A program made the translations under genes and the position numbers. Below, in pieces: positions 47,150 to 57,515 of a stretch of DNA of 64,000 bases (the first letter of the stretch is position 1; every line of letters begins with the position of its first letter). The notes beneath the pieces were generated by a model that had not been told where the DNA came from, did no database searches, and saw only the letters and a program-made list of their open reading frames with translations. Origin of the DNA: Chroococcidiopsis sp. CCMEE 29 (GTDB taxonomy: Bacteria; Cyanobacteriota; Cyanobacteriia; Cyanobacteriales; Chroococcidiopsidaceae). The stretch lies in the NCBI RefSeq assembly GCF_023558375.1, contig NZ_CP083762.1, forward strand, positions 609,363 through 673,362, in the 5' to 3' direction.

Positions 47150-47234
47150 TTAAAACAGGTAAGGAATCAAGCGCTTCGTCTGTTGCATATAGACTTCGTA
47201 TTCACCCCCAAACTGTTCTAGCATCATTTCCTCG
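47150..47234 (-). pseudogene. isoprenylcysteine-methyltransferase-type C-terminal fragment
   Basis: The minus strand ends LEQFGGEYEVYMQQTKRLIP then YLF and stop at 47150. The pattern of E-QFG-EY--YM--T-R-IP closely resembles the C-terminus of ICMT/PEMT-like membrane methyltransferases. Upstream coding sequence is replaced by an IS1 element at 47235. Confidence 0.5.
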
Positions 47235-48071
47235 GTAGTGTTCCAGATGTGTGGAAGTAACCTTTCTAGATAGCCCGACCCAACTCAAATCGATTGACGA
47301 ACAATCCCAGCACAATGTCGTGCATCTGAATGGATTTGGAAAAGCAGATTGTTTTGCGTGCAAGTCGCTTAATTCGGGTGCGAAAGGTTAAATGTTTGCG
47401 CTCGATTTTTTGTGTGTTAGCTTTGCCAACTGCATGAGCTGGCGCTGCTAAATATCTTTCGTAAGCACCCCAATTATCGGTGTAAAATTGTTGAATACCG
47501 AAGGGCTCTAACATGGCTTTAAGTTGAACAAAAGCTGCATCCTTGTGGTCTGCCAAAACGTAGGCAAGCACAAGTCCTGTTTGATGGTCGATGGCGTGCC
47601 ACAGCCATCGTTGCTGTTGTTTAGAACCAACAAAGCTCCACATCTCATCAAGTTCAGCCTCCTCAATCTATTTGACAATTGATACCGCCGGGGGTTGAAG
47701 CTGTTGAATTAGCTGTGGATTCACTGATTCAAGATTTTGTTCTTTTTTTTAGCTGTTCAATCACCGTCGTCGGACTAATTTTTAAGACTCGTGCTGTATC
47801 TCTAATGCCACTACCATTGACCGCCATATCGCTGATTTGTTGTTTGACTTGAGGTAAATAACCTCGACAAGTGAAATCTAAAATGAATCAGCGACGATGG
47901 CATTCTTTATTACGGCAGCAATAGCGCTGTTTACCTGCTGCACTTGTGCCATTTTTCACTCTATTCTTGCTGTTGCAGTCGGGGCAGTGTACAGGTTCTA
48001 AAACCATTGGTGAGCTGTTGGTAAGTTATGATTTCCATTATTTCACTTATCAACACGTCTGCAACATTACC
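47235..48071 (-). mobile_element. IS1-family element, degraded
   Basis: Left end GGTAGTGTTCCAGATGTGTG and right end (rc GGTAATGTTGCAGACGTGTT) form inverted repeats akin to those at 1112 and 2539. The flanks do not share a target duplication (ATTTCCTC versus ATTTGTGC), and they belong to different broken genes, so a deletion adjacent to the IS is likely. Confidence 0.8.
47266..48007 (-). pseudogene. IS1-family transposase, degraded
   Basis: The N-terminal zinc-ribbon (MVLEPVHCPDCNSKNRVKNG from 48007) has a TGA after HRR, then the helix-turn-helix SGIRDTARVLKISPTTVIEQ, then a frameshift at an A-rich run. The catalytic half (MWSFVGSKQQQRWLWHAIDH, FYTDNWGAYERYL, KIERKHLTFRTRIKRLARK) is intact at 47266-47643. 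Relative of the intact transposase at 1192, but inactive. Confidence 0.85.
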
Positions 48072-48268
48072 ATTTGTGCGCTCGCGCTGGCATGATATTT
48101 GCTGAAGACTTGAACCTCAAAGCACTAGCAGCAGGGATGTTGTGTAAACATACCTTAGATGCTGGCTGGGGTCAATTCTTGCAGATATTAGAGTTTGTCT
48201 GTTGGAAGCGCGGCGTGTATTTTGCCCGTGTTGATGCCAAAGGTACAAGCCAAACATGCCCTATATGC
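48072..48268 (+). pseudogene. IS200/IS605-type TnpB fragment
   Basis: About 66 codons from the C-terminal part of TnpB: MIFAEDLNLKALAAGML contains a RuvC-like ED motif, and DAKGTSQTCPICE the start of the zinc-ribbon. It is cut on the left by the IS1 element and on the right by the IS4-type end. TnpB is the ancestor-like RNA-guided nuclease of these elements; the fragment is inactive. Confidence 0.8.
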
Positions 48269-48419
48269 GAATGGCACTAAGTTAACGAAAAGCGTTAGCA
48301 GCGTAACACTCCTGACGTAGGGCTTGACGAGGTTGCTGCATTAAAGGATAAGCTTTGGGGCGGCGTTTTCGCACTCTAGGTTCGCATCGTTTTGGGCGTT
48401 CTGGCACTAATTTGTGAAC

Positions 48420-49921
48420 CTGACTTTTCACGTTAAGTCCTAGAAGGCTTAAGAAAGGAGGGTTCTAGCTAAAAGTTCACTAGCGTAGGTATAGTGGATA
48501 AAAACTGACGTTGGAGGTAAGCGTGGATGCAGGAATGGTGGGAGAAGAATTTCGCTCCTTGTGAGTTGGGAGACCGGCGATTGAACAAACGGGCGCGGGA
48601 AATCGGTAAACTGCTGAGCCAGGGGTTTGGGAAGGCACTGTCAGAGGTCTTTGCTGGGGCTAATGCCCTCAAGCGAGGCTACGAGTTTTTGCCAATGCCA
48701 AGACTGAATTTGGCAAACTAATTCAGCCCCACTGCCAGATGACGAGTGCAACAGTGAGCGAGAATGAGGCGGTACTTTGTGTGGGAGATCCGACCTTTCT
48801 CAATTATGACAAGATCGTCGTCAAGCGAGAGGGGTATGGTCCGATTGGCAAGGGAGGAAACGGATTAATCCTACACAGTGCCCTAGCAATCGACCCCCAT
48901 CACGGGCAACCATTGGGACTATTGTGGCAAAAGCTGTGGCACCGAGAGTCGAAACCGAAGCCGCCGGTTGATGAAACACCATTTCAGAAAAAACAACGTC
49001 AAGCTCTGGCGAGAAAAGTGGCACGCAAGCGAGCCTTTGAGGCGAAAGAATCTTATCGATGGGTGGAAGCACTGCAGACAGTGGACAAGCAAGTAGGTGG
49101 ATCAACCTGTGTGATTCATGTGTTTGACCGAGAGGGAGATATTGCTGAGGTGTTTGAAAAAGTCCGTCAAATCGAACAGGCTGGGGTAGTTGTTCGGGCA
49201 GCGCATGACCGTAGGATTGACTCAAGCAGTGAGCGACTGTGGGCTCTGCTAGAAGCCGAACCGATCCAGTTTTACCAAGACATTGAGGTTCCCAAGACGG
49301 ACACCCAAGCTGCCCGAACTGCAAAAGTTGCCGTACTCTTTTGTCAGGTTTCCCTACGAACTCCCTATCGGTTTGATAACCGCGGCCCACTTCAGGTTTA
49401 TGCAGTTTATGCTTGTGAACTTGACTGCCCAGATGGTGCTACCCCTCTATCCTGGATGTTGCTGACGACAGAAGTTGTGACAACTGTTGAGATGGCGACA
49501 ACTATTCTGCGCTGGTACTCTTACAGGTGGAGAGTGGAAGATTATCATAAAATTCTCAAATCCGGCACTCAGGTGGAGCGCTACCGATTAGCAGCTGATG
49601 GCATGAAAACGTTATTAGGCTTTTTGAGCGTAATTGCTGTGGAATTGTTGCAGTTGACATATCTGCATCGGACGCAACCAGAAGCCACTGTCGAGTTAGT
49701 ACTCAATCCTACGCAAATTTTAGTTCTCAAGACCAAGTCTCCTAAATTGCCTAAAGTCTTGACCGTTGCTTGGGCTTTAGAAGCTGTAGCTCGCTTAGGT
49801 GGATTTTTGGAACATCGCCGCCACACTCCTATTGGTATTCAGGTGCTTTGGCGTGGTTGGTTGAAATTGCAAAATCTTTGTGAAGGTTGGCACCTCGCTC
49901 AGACTTAACGGGAAAAGTCAG
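48420..49921 (+). mobile_element. IS50-like IS4-family element, 1502 bp
   Basis: Inverted repeats CTGACTTTTCACGTTAAG (left) and rc CTGACTTTTCCCGTTAAG (right). The 10-bp target duplication ATTTGTGAAC is at 48410-48419 and 49922-49931. Confidence 0.92.
48527..49908 (+). pseudogene. Tn5/IS50-like transposase, one frameshift
   Basis: The N-terminal DNA-binding domain is in one frame (MQEWWEKNFAPCELGDRRLN, then LKRGYEFL). A single-base deletion near 48694 shifts the frame; the remaining protein (48739-49908) starts in the sequence MTSATVSENEAVLCVGDPTF. Catalytic residues: Asp in CVGDPTFLNYD, Asp in VFDREGDIAEV and Glu in YSYRWRVEDYHKILKSG, the YREK-type signature of Tn5. Apart from the frameshift it is full length. 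A sequencing error at the T5G run is possible. Confidence 0.85.
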
Positions 49922-51194
49922 ATTTGTGAACAATGGTTTTTAGTAGAGTTTGATAAAGCTGAACTCGTTTTTTATTTGAAGCCCATGCTAACTGTGGAAT
50001 AAAGTTATCTAGATGCTGGCGAGCCCCTTGCAGAGATAATCGTAATGGGTCAACTTTATGAGTTGTCCCAGCCTCCCACATAACGGTGCGAAGTAGATTG
50101 TAAGCTAACAAATAAGCATAAATTTCTTTACGAACCATTTGTGGAGTTTTGCCGCGTAGAACGTCCATACCTAAAGTAGTTTTTAAATGTTTTAGATCGA
50201 GTTCTACCTCCCAGCGCTGACCATACAAACGCATAATTTCAGTAGTAGGATAAATTTCTGGGTCTAACAGAGTCGTGACTAAAATAACGTATTTAGTTCG
50301 ATAGCCAGGACTAGGGATGTAATATTTGATTACCCGGACAGTTAAAGTTTTAGGAATAGAGGTAAACTCCTCTGGTGTAAGCCCTTTAGGGCGTGTAGAC
50401 GGTTTGCGCCAGACTTCGATTGATTCAAAAGAACTTATTGGTTTACGTCTACATCGTTCTACCTGATTTTTTCGAGCTTGAGAGAGGCGAAAAATAGCAT
50501 CACAATTGTAGTTTTGGATAAAAATTAAGTCTGCGTAAGAGCAGAAAGCACAATCGCCCAACAGAACATCGCCTGGATTAAGAAATTGGTACAGAAGTCT
50601 TGCTAGTTTGATATCGTGAATATTTAGGACATCAACAACTACAGCTACGGCAGCGCCTGTAGCGATACTAAATAAGGCTCCAATTTTAGCAATAGGAAAG
50701 CCACAGCCAAAGGCTTGACTGCTGGGTTGAGGATAAGCAGCCTGATTTTCCAGAGTGTCAGGCATTGAGACGGTTGAACCATCCACCACCTTAACGTGGC
50801 GACCACACCACAAATGTTCTGAGGTAACTTGGTATCCTAAATCTCGTGCTACGTTAGCAAATAACCGGGAGAGCAGGTTTTCGGGTAGACGTTTGCGAGC
50901 TTGGCAATAAGCACTAGTATCAACTGATGGAATTTCTGCATCAACGGATGCTAACCAGGTAATAACTCGGCTAACGGCATTGTGACAAGTTTTGTCTGTA
51001 TCCAAAACCTGTGATAGAAATACCCACAAAGTAACAAACGGGTCAAACAAGCGTCGGCGGTAGCTAAGATTTTCAGCATTTAATGCTTCACGAATAGTAG
51101 ATTCTAACAAGAGGTCTCGAAAAGGCAGCCCCAGACTGTTAGTAAATTTTTGCTTAAGTATTTCTACCCGATTGGGAATATTTGTAATGGTCAT

Positions 51195-51486
51195 TAAAAG
51201 TCTCTATAAACTAAAATCCGTTTTACAGGACTAAAGAGACTTTTTGCTTCTATCGCTTGTAAGTAGCGCGAGCGCTTGTCAACTATGCTATGCGACTCCG
51301 GCACAAGAAAAGTAAGGGTTGCACCACAAAACATGAACGCTATTCCAAGTCAATAGAGATGCTTAAGTTGTCTATTCCCCTGTTGCTGAACTATCTAAGC
51401 TTCAATACCGTTCCCATTCCTATTACTATCATTTATTCAGCGAAGATTAAACAGACCGCAAAACGCCGACTAATAAGGCTGGTTGG
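51195..51486. other. IS end region between IS4-type and IS21-type elements
   Basis: No gene. It contains a 10-bp inverted repeat, AAAAGTCTCT at 51196-51205 and AGAGACTTTT at 51235-51244, near the start of the IS4-type transposase; such hairpins often limit read-in translation of transposases. The IS21 left terminus was not located. Confidence 0.45.
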
Positions 51487-53061
51487 TTGACAAAAAATAA
51501 GACACTGGAAAGCGCCGATTACAAGTGTGAATGCAAGCAAGCGCCAGTGTCGAGTCGTGTAAATTTCAAGCAAGTTCAACTGTACCTCAAAGCGAGGGCA
51601 AATGGCTGTACTCAGGAAACGGCAGCAGCCAAGGGAGGATTTAGTGTGCGGACAGGAAGAAGAATAGAAAAAGGGGAACATCAGCCCAACCGAGGAAAGC
51701 CGCGCCACTGGAGGACAAGAAAAGATCCATTTGCAGATGTATGGGACAGCGAGTTAGTACCGATGTTAGAGCGCCAGCCGCAATTGCGAGCGATGACACT
51801 ATTTGAATACTTGCAAGAGAAATATCCCAACAAGTATGACTCCTCGAAACTGCGAACATTACAAAAACGGGTGCAGCAGTGGAAAGCGACAGCCGGACCA
51901 CCAAAAGAAGTAATGTTTGAGCAACGACACCAACCAGGAGAAATGGGACTATCAGATTTTACTCATTTCCAGCAGGCGACGATTACTCTAGGCGGGAAAC
52001 CCTTCAAGCATCTGCTGTATCACTATCGGCTGGCATATAGTGGCTGGCAATATGTGCAAATTGTACAGGGAGGAGAAAGTTTTGTTGCTTTAGCTCAAGG
52101 ACTACAAAATGCGCTGCAACGCAGTGGTGGTAGTCCCAAGATACATCGAACGGATAGCTTGAGCGCCGCATACCGAAATTCAACTCCTCAAGCTCATGAA
52201 GATTTAACGCAACGCTATCAACAGCTATGCGCCCATTATTACATGCAGCCAACCAGGAATAATCGTGGTCAATCGCACGAAAATGGTGCAATAGAATCAT
52301 CTCACGGACACTTCAAACAACGATTACACCAAGCCTTACTGTTGAGAGGCTCAACCGACTTTGACAGTATAGGCAGCTATCAACAGTTTATTAACCGGGT
52401 AATTGATAAACTCAATCAGCGATGCCAGGTGAAATTTGAACAGGAATGTAGTCATCTACAAACCCTACCGCTGCACGCTTACGCCGATTATGAAGTGCTT
52501 AGTGTCACAGTCACTAGTCACAGTACGATAACAGCCAGATGCGTCCTTTATACCGTTCCGTCTCAACTGGTTGGGCAGCGCTTGACAGTACATTTATATC
52601 ATGACCGCCTAGTTGGATTTTTAGTCAATCAGAAAGTCGTAGAACTAGCAAGAGTTTACCCACCCCACAATAGTGATAAACGACGCGCTCGAAGCGTCAA
52701 TTACCGCCATGTGATTCATAGCTTGAGGCGAAAACCTAGAGCCTTCTTGCAGTACCGTTGGCGCGAGGATTTACTCCCAAACGAATATTATCGACGGATT
52801 TGGCAGCAGCTAAGCGAACAGTTTACTCCCTATGAAGCTTGCCGCCTGATGGTGGAAAGCCTGTACATCGCTGCAGTGCAGGATAAAGAATATCTAGTCG
52901 CTCTGTGGCTGGAGGGACAGTTACGCTCGCGCAGCCTAACTTTGTCGCGCTTACAACAACAATTTCACTGCCCACCAACCAAAAAATCTTTTGACACTTC
53001 TAGCGTCGAACAGCATTCCTTATCTAGTTATGACCGACTCTTACAGCATCAAGCCCCCTAG
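51487..53061 (+). CDS. istA: IS21-family transposase IstA
   Basis: 524 residues with TTG as apparent start. The N-terminus has a helix-turn-helix (GCTQETAAAKGGFSVRTGRR). The DDE core shows the first Asp in MGLSDFTHFQQA, the second in KIHRTDSLSAAY and the Glu in GAIESSHGHFKQRLHQAL. The C-terminal beta-barrel YADYEVLSVTVTSHSTITAR and VELARVYPPHN matches IstA. It acts with IstB to transpose the element. The frame overlaps istB by about 70 bp, giving tight coupling as in other IS21 members. It appears intact. Confidence 0.92.
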   Translation: MTKNKTLESADYKCECKQAPVSSRVNFKQVQLYLKARANGCTQETAAAKGGFSVRTGRRIEKGEHQPNRGKPRHWRTRKDPFADVWDSELVPMLERQPQLRAMTLFEYLQEKYPNKYDSSKLRTLQKRVQQWKATAGPPKEVMFEQRHQPGEMGLSDFTHFQQATITLGGKPFKHLLYHYRLAYSGWQYVQIVQGGESFVALAQGLQNALQRSGGSPKIHRTDSLSAAYRNSTPQAHEDLTQRYQQLCAHYYMQPTRNNRGQSHENGAIESSHGHFKQRLHQALLLRGSTDFDSIGSYQQFINRVIDKLNQRCQVKFEQECSHLQTLPLHAYADYEVLSVTVTSHSTITARCVLYTVPSQLVGQRLTVHLYHDRLVGFLVNQKVVELARVYPPHNSDKRRARSVNYRHVIHSLRRKPRAFLQYRWREDLLPNEYYRRIWQQLSEQFTPYEACRLMVESLYIAAVQDKEYLVALWLEGQLRSRSLTLSRLQQQFHCPPTKKSFDTSSVEQHSLSSYDRLLQHQAP

Positions 53062-53833
53062 TAGCGAGAGCGAAACCTTACCGCTGCTGTTGAAATCGTT
53101 GCGACTACCTTACATGAAACGGCAGTGGCAGGAGATGGAGAAACAAGCTATTCAACAAGGTTGGTCTTATGGTCAATTTCTCCATGCTTTATGCGAATAC
53201 GAACAGCAACAACGTTATACCAGTCGGGTCGAGCGCTATTTACACGAGTCCCAACTGCCTCGTGCTAAATCTTTCGCTAATTTTGACTTCACCTGCTGCC
53301 CCAGCATCAATCAAGCACTGGTAATGCAGCTTGCTCAGGACTGTCGATGGTTGCAACGGGGCAAAAACTTATTGAGTTTTGGACCTTCTGGGGTGGGGAA
53401 AACGCATTTAGCTTCAGCAGTAGGACGCTCTGTGATTGAGTTGGGACAACGGGTCAAATTTACCTGTGCTACTTTTTTAGTCCAGCAACTGCTACAGGCT
53501 AAAGCCGATCTACAACTGCCCCATTTCCTTGCCAAACTCGACAAGTACGATCTGCTGGTGATTGATGACATTGGTTATGTCAAAAAATCAGAGGTAGAAA
53601 CCTCTGTCCTATTTGAGTTAATTTCTCACCGCTACGAAATCAAAAGCCTTTTGATTACTGCTAATCAGACTTTCAGTGATTGGGACACTATATTTGCTGA
53701 TGCCACCATGACTGTAGCTGCTGTCGATCGCTTGGTTCATCATGCAACTATCATTGAAATCCAAACACAAAGTTTTCGTCAAAAGACTGCCCTGGCTCGT
53801 TCAAATTCTCATGACTCTAACCGGACAGAGTAA
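52991..53833 (+). CDS. istB: IS21-family ATPase helper IstB
   Basis: 280 residues. AAA+ ATPase that loads IstA on target DNA. Walker A LLSFGPSGVGKTHLASAVGR, Walker B YDLLVIDDIGYVKKSEVE, sensor region SLLITANQTFSDWDTIFADA and the terminal AAVDRLVHHATIIEIQ are as expected. Start at 52991 or the later ATG near 53027 (MTDSYSIKPPSSE). The element's right end (rc TGTCAAATGTCAATTACTTA) lies just after, near 53870, with internal repeats of TTAGTCCGG-like and CTGTCCGG-like units typical for IS21 ends. Confidence 0.92.
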   Translation: MTLLASNSIPYLVMTDSYSIKPPSSESETLPLLLKSLRLPYMKRQWQEMEKQAIQQGWSYGQFLHALCEYEQQQRYTSRVERYLHESQLPRAKSFANFDFTCCPSINQALVMQLAQDCRWLQRGKNLLSFGPSGVGKTHLASAVGRSVIELGQRVKFTCATFLVQQLLQAKADLQLPHFLAKLDKYDLLVIDDIGYVKKSEVETSVLFELISHRYEIKSLLITANQTFSDWDTIFADATMTVAAVDRLVHHATIIEIQTQSFRQKTALARSNSHDSNRTE

Positions 53834-53871
53834 TTAACGCTTACCGGACTAAGTAATTGACATTTGACAGC

Positions 53872-54020
53872 TCCTCAATGTGCGTAGTCATCTCCGCTTC
53901 TAAGCAGCGCTCGACCAGAGCTTTAGTCAGTTGTTTGAGGATGCCGCTTTCTCCCAGCAAGTCTTGGGGATTCTGGTAGCCCTTGAGCAGTTCATCAAGT
54001 AATTCGGGTCGAAAGGTCAT
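53872..54020 (-). pseudogene. IS256-family transposase, N-terminal fragment
   Basis: Minus-strand reading from ATG 54020: MTFRPELLDELLKGYQNPQD, then LTKALVERCLEAEMTTHIE. This is the conserved N-terminus of IS256 (mutator-type) transposases. The IS21 end cuts it after 49 codons. Upstream (54021-54088) is the IS256 leader, which leads up to the group II intron. Confidence 0.82.
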
Positions 54021-54410
54021 ACTTTTCGTGTCCTAGGTTTAGTAGTTAATTAGATTTCATTTCCTGACCTTTGACACAAACTAATTTAGTGCGACACGTT
54101 CTCTCGAAACCAACATCAGTTGGGAGATGAGAGGCAAGGTTATGAACCTTGACAACTGATGTCTGATGAGGGTGAAAGTCCCTCCCTCCTAGTAGTGGAG
54201 TGACAGCATAACCCCCAGGGAAAGCGACTAGCCATCAACGCCTGAAGCGGGGTTAAACGGCGGTAACTGGAAGCCTACTCTGGAGTCCCGTCTAGCAAGC
54301 TGTATAGGGATACGCGAGGAATCCATGATTGAAGGATCGTGAATTGTGAGCGGTGAAATCAGGCTGAAACACCGCAGCCAAAAGGCAAAGGATAGGAGAC
54401 AGGCAACTTA

Positions 54411-55526
54411 CTAACCAGAGCATTAAATAGTGAACAGTCTAGGCAGCTGCATAAGCAACGTGTTTCTCGTGGAAGAAGTTTTGCACAACGTTAGGGTGAC
54501 GTTGTGTGCTACGTAAATAGCTACGGATGTTGTTAATCATCTGTGTTTGATTTCTGGGACGTTGCCGCCCAACAGCATTGGCTTTAACATCATGGTTGAG
54601 TAGCTCATTTGGGTTTAGTTCAGGGCTATAAGAAGGCAAGAAAAACAGGCGGATGCGAGCGGCATGACGCTCAACCCAGCTTTTAACTACGTGAGAGCGA
54701 TGCACAGGATGACTATCTACAATCAGAAACACCTTTTGGTCACACTGACGAATCAAACGCCGCAGGAAATCAAGCATGAGCGCGGCATCAAACCGTTGTG
54801 TGAATAACTTGAAGTACAGCTTGCCACGATTGGTAATTGTTGAAATCATATTGCAGCTAAAGCGCTTACCTGTCCCTAACACAACTGGCGTTTGTCCAGT
54901 TCGTCCATAGGAACGTCCTGCTTGATAATCCGAGCGGACTCCCATTTCGTCTCCCCAGTGAATTTGTGCTTTTTCTTGATGGGCTTTACGACAAATCTGG
55001 GGATACTCAGTTTCTAACCAGTACTGCACTGCCTTGCGATCCTGTTCGTATGCCCGACGCAGCGGTTTTTGTGGTGTAAAACCCCATTTCTTGAGATAAC
55101 GCCCTATTGTCCACACTGACACCGATAGCTCATACCGTTGAGCCAAAAACTGTTGCACTGCTTCGCGTGTCCATAAGTAAAATGGTAATCCTAAAGCGTC
55201 TGGACACTTTTGCTCCATTAACCTCACTGCTGTTGCCGCTTGATGGGGGAGCAGACGTGAGCTAGCACGAGGACCACGCTTTCTTGCTTTCAACGATGTC
55301 GCACCGCTGGAAGCTACCACTTTTGTCCAGTTATGCACTGCTGTACGCGAAACGTTGAAAACACGCGCTGCTTCTGATTTACTCATACCGCTCTCGACTG
55401 CATTTACCACTCGGTAGCGAAGTGCTTCTTGAGCTTTGGCTGACAGATGGCGAGCGTCTTTGAGTTTCATGGCAGACTCCGGACGTGGCTACAGCTACTA
55501 TGTTAACTAATCTATGCTCTGGTTAG
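54411..55526 (-). mobile_element. IS630-family element inside the group II intron, 1116 bp
   Basis: Inverted repeats CTAACCAGAGCAT at both ends, flanked by TA at 54409-54410 and 55527-55528. The insertion lies in intron domain I, so splicing of this copy is probably impaired. Confidence 0.93.
54439..55470 (-). CDS. IS630-family transposase, intact
   Basis: 343 residues in one frame. The helix-turn-helix half is MSKSEAARVFNVSRTAVHNW and LSVSVWTIGRYLKKWGF. The DDE triad is visible: Asp in QIHWGDEMGVRSDYQ, Asp in FLIVDSHPVHRSHVV, and Glu in FLPSYSPELNPNELLNHDVK. It belongs to a different IS630 subgroup than the copies at 13533, 21927 and 41235, because no frameshift is needed. Ends and gene look functional. 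Confidence 0.92.
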   Translation of the reverse strand: MKLKDARHLSAKAQEALRYRVVNAVESGMSKSEAARVFNVSRTAVHNWTKVVASSGATSLKARKRGPRASSRLLPHQAATAVRLMEQKCPDALGLPFYLWTREAVQQFLAQRYELSVSVWTIGRYLKKWGFTPQKPLRRAYEQDRKAVQYWLETEYPQICRKAHQEKAQIHWGDEMGVRSDYQAGRSYGRTGQTPVVLGTGKRFSCNMISTITNRGKLYFKLFTQRFDAALMLDFLRRLIRQCDQKVFLIVDSHPVHRSHVVKSWVERHAARIRLFFLPSYSPELNPNELLNHDVKANAVGRQRPRNQTQMINNIRSYLRSTQRHPNVVQNFFHEKHVAYAAA

Positions 55527-55778
55527 TAAATTGTGACCTGTAACTACTCTCGATAAACCCGGTCTAGAGTGGAGTCCTAAGTACAGCAATAATCAGACAT
55601 TGGAACGTGGGAACCCCATCCATCTCTCTGGAGAAGGTCGATACCCAGAGTCGGTGCTAACCAAATGATGAATGGGATTGGGATTGTGTAAGAAGCCAAT
55701 GCTTGAGGTAACGCTCAAGATATGCTGACGTACACACTGCAACTTGGATGTAGACAAACTTAGTAGAGTCAATACATC

Positions 55779-57512
55779 ATGAGTCCGTCCCTCCAGACGA
55801 GATATGAATGGAATCAACTGCCCTGGAAGAAAATTCAGGTCAAAGTATTCAAGCTCCAACGGCGGATCTACAGAGCCAGTCAACAGGGAAACGTCAAGTT
55901 AGTTCAAAGGCTTCAACGTCTGTTAATCAAGTCCTGGTATGGACGGCTCCTAGCTGTTCGACGGGTGACTCAAGATAATCGAGGCAAGCGAACAGCGGGG
56001 GTAGATGGAGTCAAAAACCTACTTCCTCCGCAACGCCTACATCTGGCTCAAACCCTGAGTCAGATCCCTCAAGCACACCCTTTGCGGCGAATTTGGATTC
56101 CAAAGCCAGGGAAGCCTGAGAAGCGCCCATTATCAATTCCCGTTATGGCAGATAGAGCCGCACAAGCATTAGTTAAACTTGCACTGGAACCCGAATGGGA
56201 GGCAAAACTTGAGCCAAACGTATACGGTTTCAGATCAGGACGCTCTTGTCATGATGCAATTGCAGCGATCTTCAATATCATCCGTCAACGTCCTAAATAT
56301 GTGTTGGAAGGTGATATTTGTGGATGCTTCGATAACATCTCGCACCATGCTCTCTTGGAGAAAACCAAAGCCTCACCGACAATCCGCCGAATCCTAAACG
56401 GATGGCTGAAATCTGGGGTATTGGACAGTGGCTTTCAGACAACTGAACGGGGCACACCCCAGGGTGGAGTGGCATCACCCTTATTGGCGTTGATTGCCCT
56501 CCATGGGTTAGAGACCCATATCAGATCGTTTGGAACAAAGCAGCGTCCGATTCACGCCGTGTTTTACGCGGATGATTTTGTGGTGTTTGCCAACGAACTA
56601 TCCGACATCAACCGGATGAAAACAGCGGTGGCACATTGGCTAGAAGGCATTGGGTTACAACTCCACCCTGAGAAGACCAAAAACAGCCATACCCTCAATG
56701 GAGAGGCAGGGTTCGATTTTCTCGGCTTTTCGGTGCGACAATATCCGGCGGGCAAATACACCGCGAAACACGGATTCAAGACCTTGATTAAACCCAGCCA
56801 ACAGAGCCAACGTCGTCACTTGGCACAACTGAAAAAGATTGTGTCTACCCATCGGTCGGCGACTCAGGCAGGGCTGATTGTTCACCTAAATCCAGTCATT
56901 ACTGGATGGTGTCAATATTTCGCCACGGTGGTCAGCAAAGAAGCATTCGCCTCGATGTCCCACCACCTATTTGGACAACTGTTACGCTGGGCAAAACACA
57001 GACATCCCAAGCTCAACACCCATCAAATCGTGTCGCGGTATTGGTGGATTAACCAGGGAGACGGATGGATCTTTCAAACCAACGATGGGCTTAAACTTCG
57101 TTGCCACCATGAAACACCCATTCGTCGCCATATCAAGGTTCAAGCCAATCGCTCTCCATATGATGGAGATTGGGCTTACTGGGGCACAAGGCTTAGATCA
57201 TACCCTGAGTTACCACCACTGAGAGCATTTCTGCTTAAACAACAGGGTGGTAAATGTGCCCACTGTGGACTTAACTTTTGTCCAGATGATCTCATTGAGG
57301 TGCATCACCAAGATGGAAACCATGGCAATCAAAGCCGTCATAATCTGACACTACTGCACCGTCACTGCCACGACCAGGTACACACAGTAGCGACATCCCC
57401 TACAACGGGTATTCCTGACCATGAACCAAGTTGGAGAGGAGCCGGATGCACGGAAACGGGCACGTCCGGTTTTGAAGCCGAGCAGGTGGAGCGACCTGCC
57501 TGCTTAGGTTAA
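55779..57512 (+). CDS. ltrA: group II intron-encoded reverse transcriptase/maturase with HNH domain
   Basis: 577 residues. RT blocks run from residue 60: GVDGVKNLLPPQ, LRRIWIPKPGKPEKRPLSIP, VYGFRSGRSCHDAI, LEGDICGCFDNISH, TPQGGVASPLLALIALHGLE, and catalytic YADD in VFYADDFVVFA. The maturase (X) domain follows (GLIVHLNPVITGWCQYF). The C-terminus has an HNH endonuclease: CAHCGLNFCPDD, LIEVHHQDGNHGNQSRHNLT, LLHRHCHDQVH. It promotes splicing and retrohoming of its intron. The frame continues through domain V (HEPSWRGAGCTETGTSG), so the last 30 residues are probably RNA-structure sequence. The protein itself is intact though the intron is split. Confidence 0.92.
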   Translation: MSPSLQTRYEWNQLPWKKIQVKVFKLQRRIYRASQQGNVKLVQRLQRLLIKSWYGRLLAVRRVTQDNRGKRTAGVDGVKNLLPPQRLHLAQTLSQIPQAHPLRRIWIPKPGKPEKRPLSIPVMADRAAQALVKLALEPEWEAKLEPNVYGFRSGRSCHDAIAAIFNIIRQRPKYVLEGDICGCFDNISHHALLEKTKASPTIRRILNGWLKSGVLDSGFQTTERGTPQGGVASPLLALIALHGLETHIRSFGTKQRPIHAVFYADDFVVFANELSDINRMKTAVAHWLEGIGLQLHPEKTKNSHTLNGEAGFDFLGFSVRQYPAGKYTAKHGFKTLIKPSQQSQRRHLAQLKKIVSTHRSATQAGLIVHLNPVITGWCQYFATVVSKEAFASMSHHLFGQLLRWAKHRHPKLNTHQIVSRYWWINQGDGWIFQTNDGLKLRCHHETPIRRHIKVQANRSPYDGDWAYWGTRLRSYPELPPLRAFLLKQQGGKCAHCGLNFCPDDLIEVHHQDGNHGNQSRHNLTLLHRHCHDQVHTVATSPTTGIPDHEPSWRGAGCTETGTSGFEAEQVERPACLG

Positions 57513-57515
57513 CCA

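Larger units (their letters stand above)
48282..51194 (-). pseudogene. IS4-family transposase interrupted by an IS50-like element
   Basis: Piece one (49922-51194) starts MTITNIPNRVEILKQKFTNS and includes VKVVDGSTVSMPDT with the first Asp, VLLGDCAFCSYADL with the second, and YGQRWEVELDLKHLKTTLGM with the Glu (Y-(2)-R-(3)-E type). Piece two (48282-48409) completes the C-terminus as VPERPKRCEPRVRKRRPKAY then PLMQQPRQALRQE. Excising 48420-49921 with one 10-bp repeat joins VHK to LVPERP in frame for 467 codons. So it was an intact gene before the insertion. A related N-truncated copy is at 59081. Confidence 0.88.
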
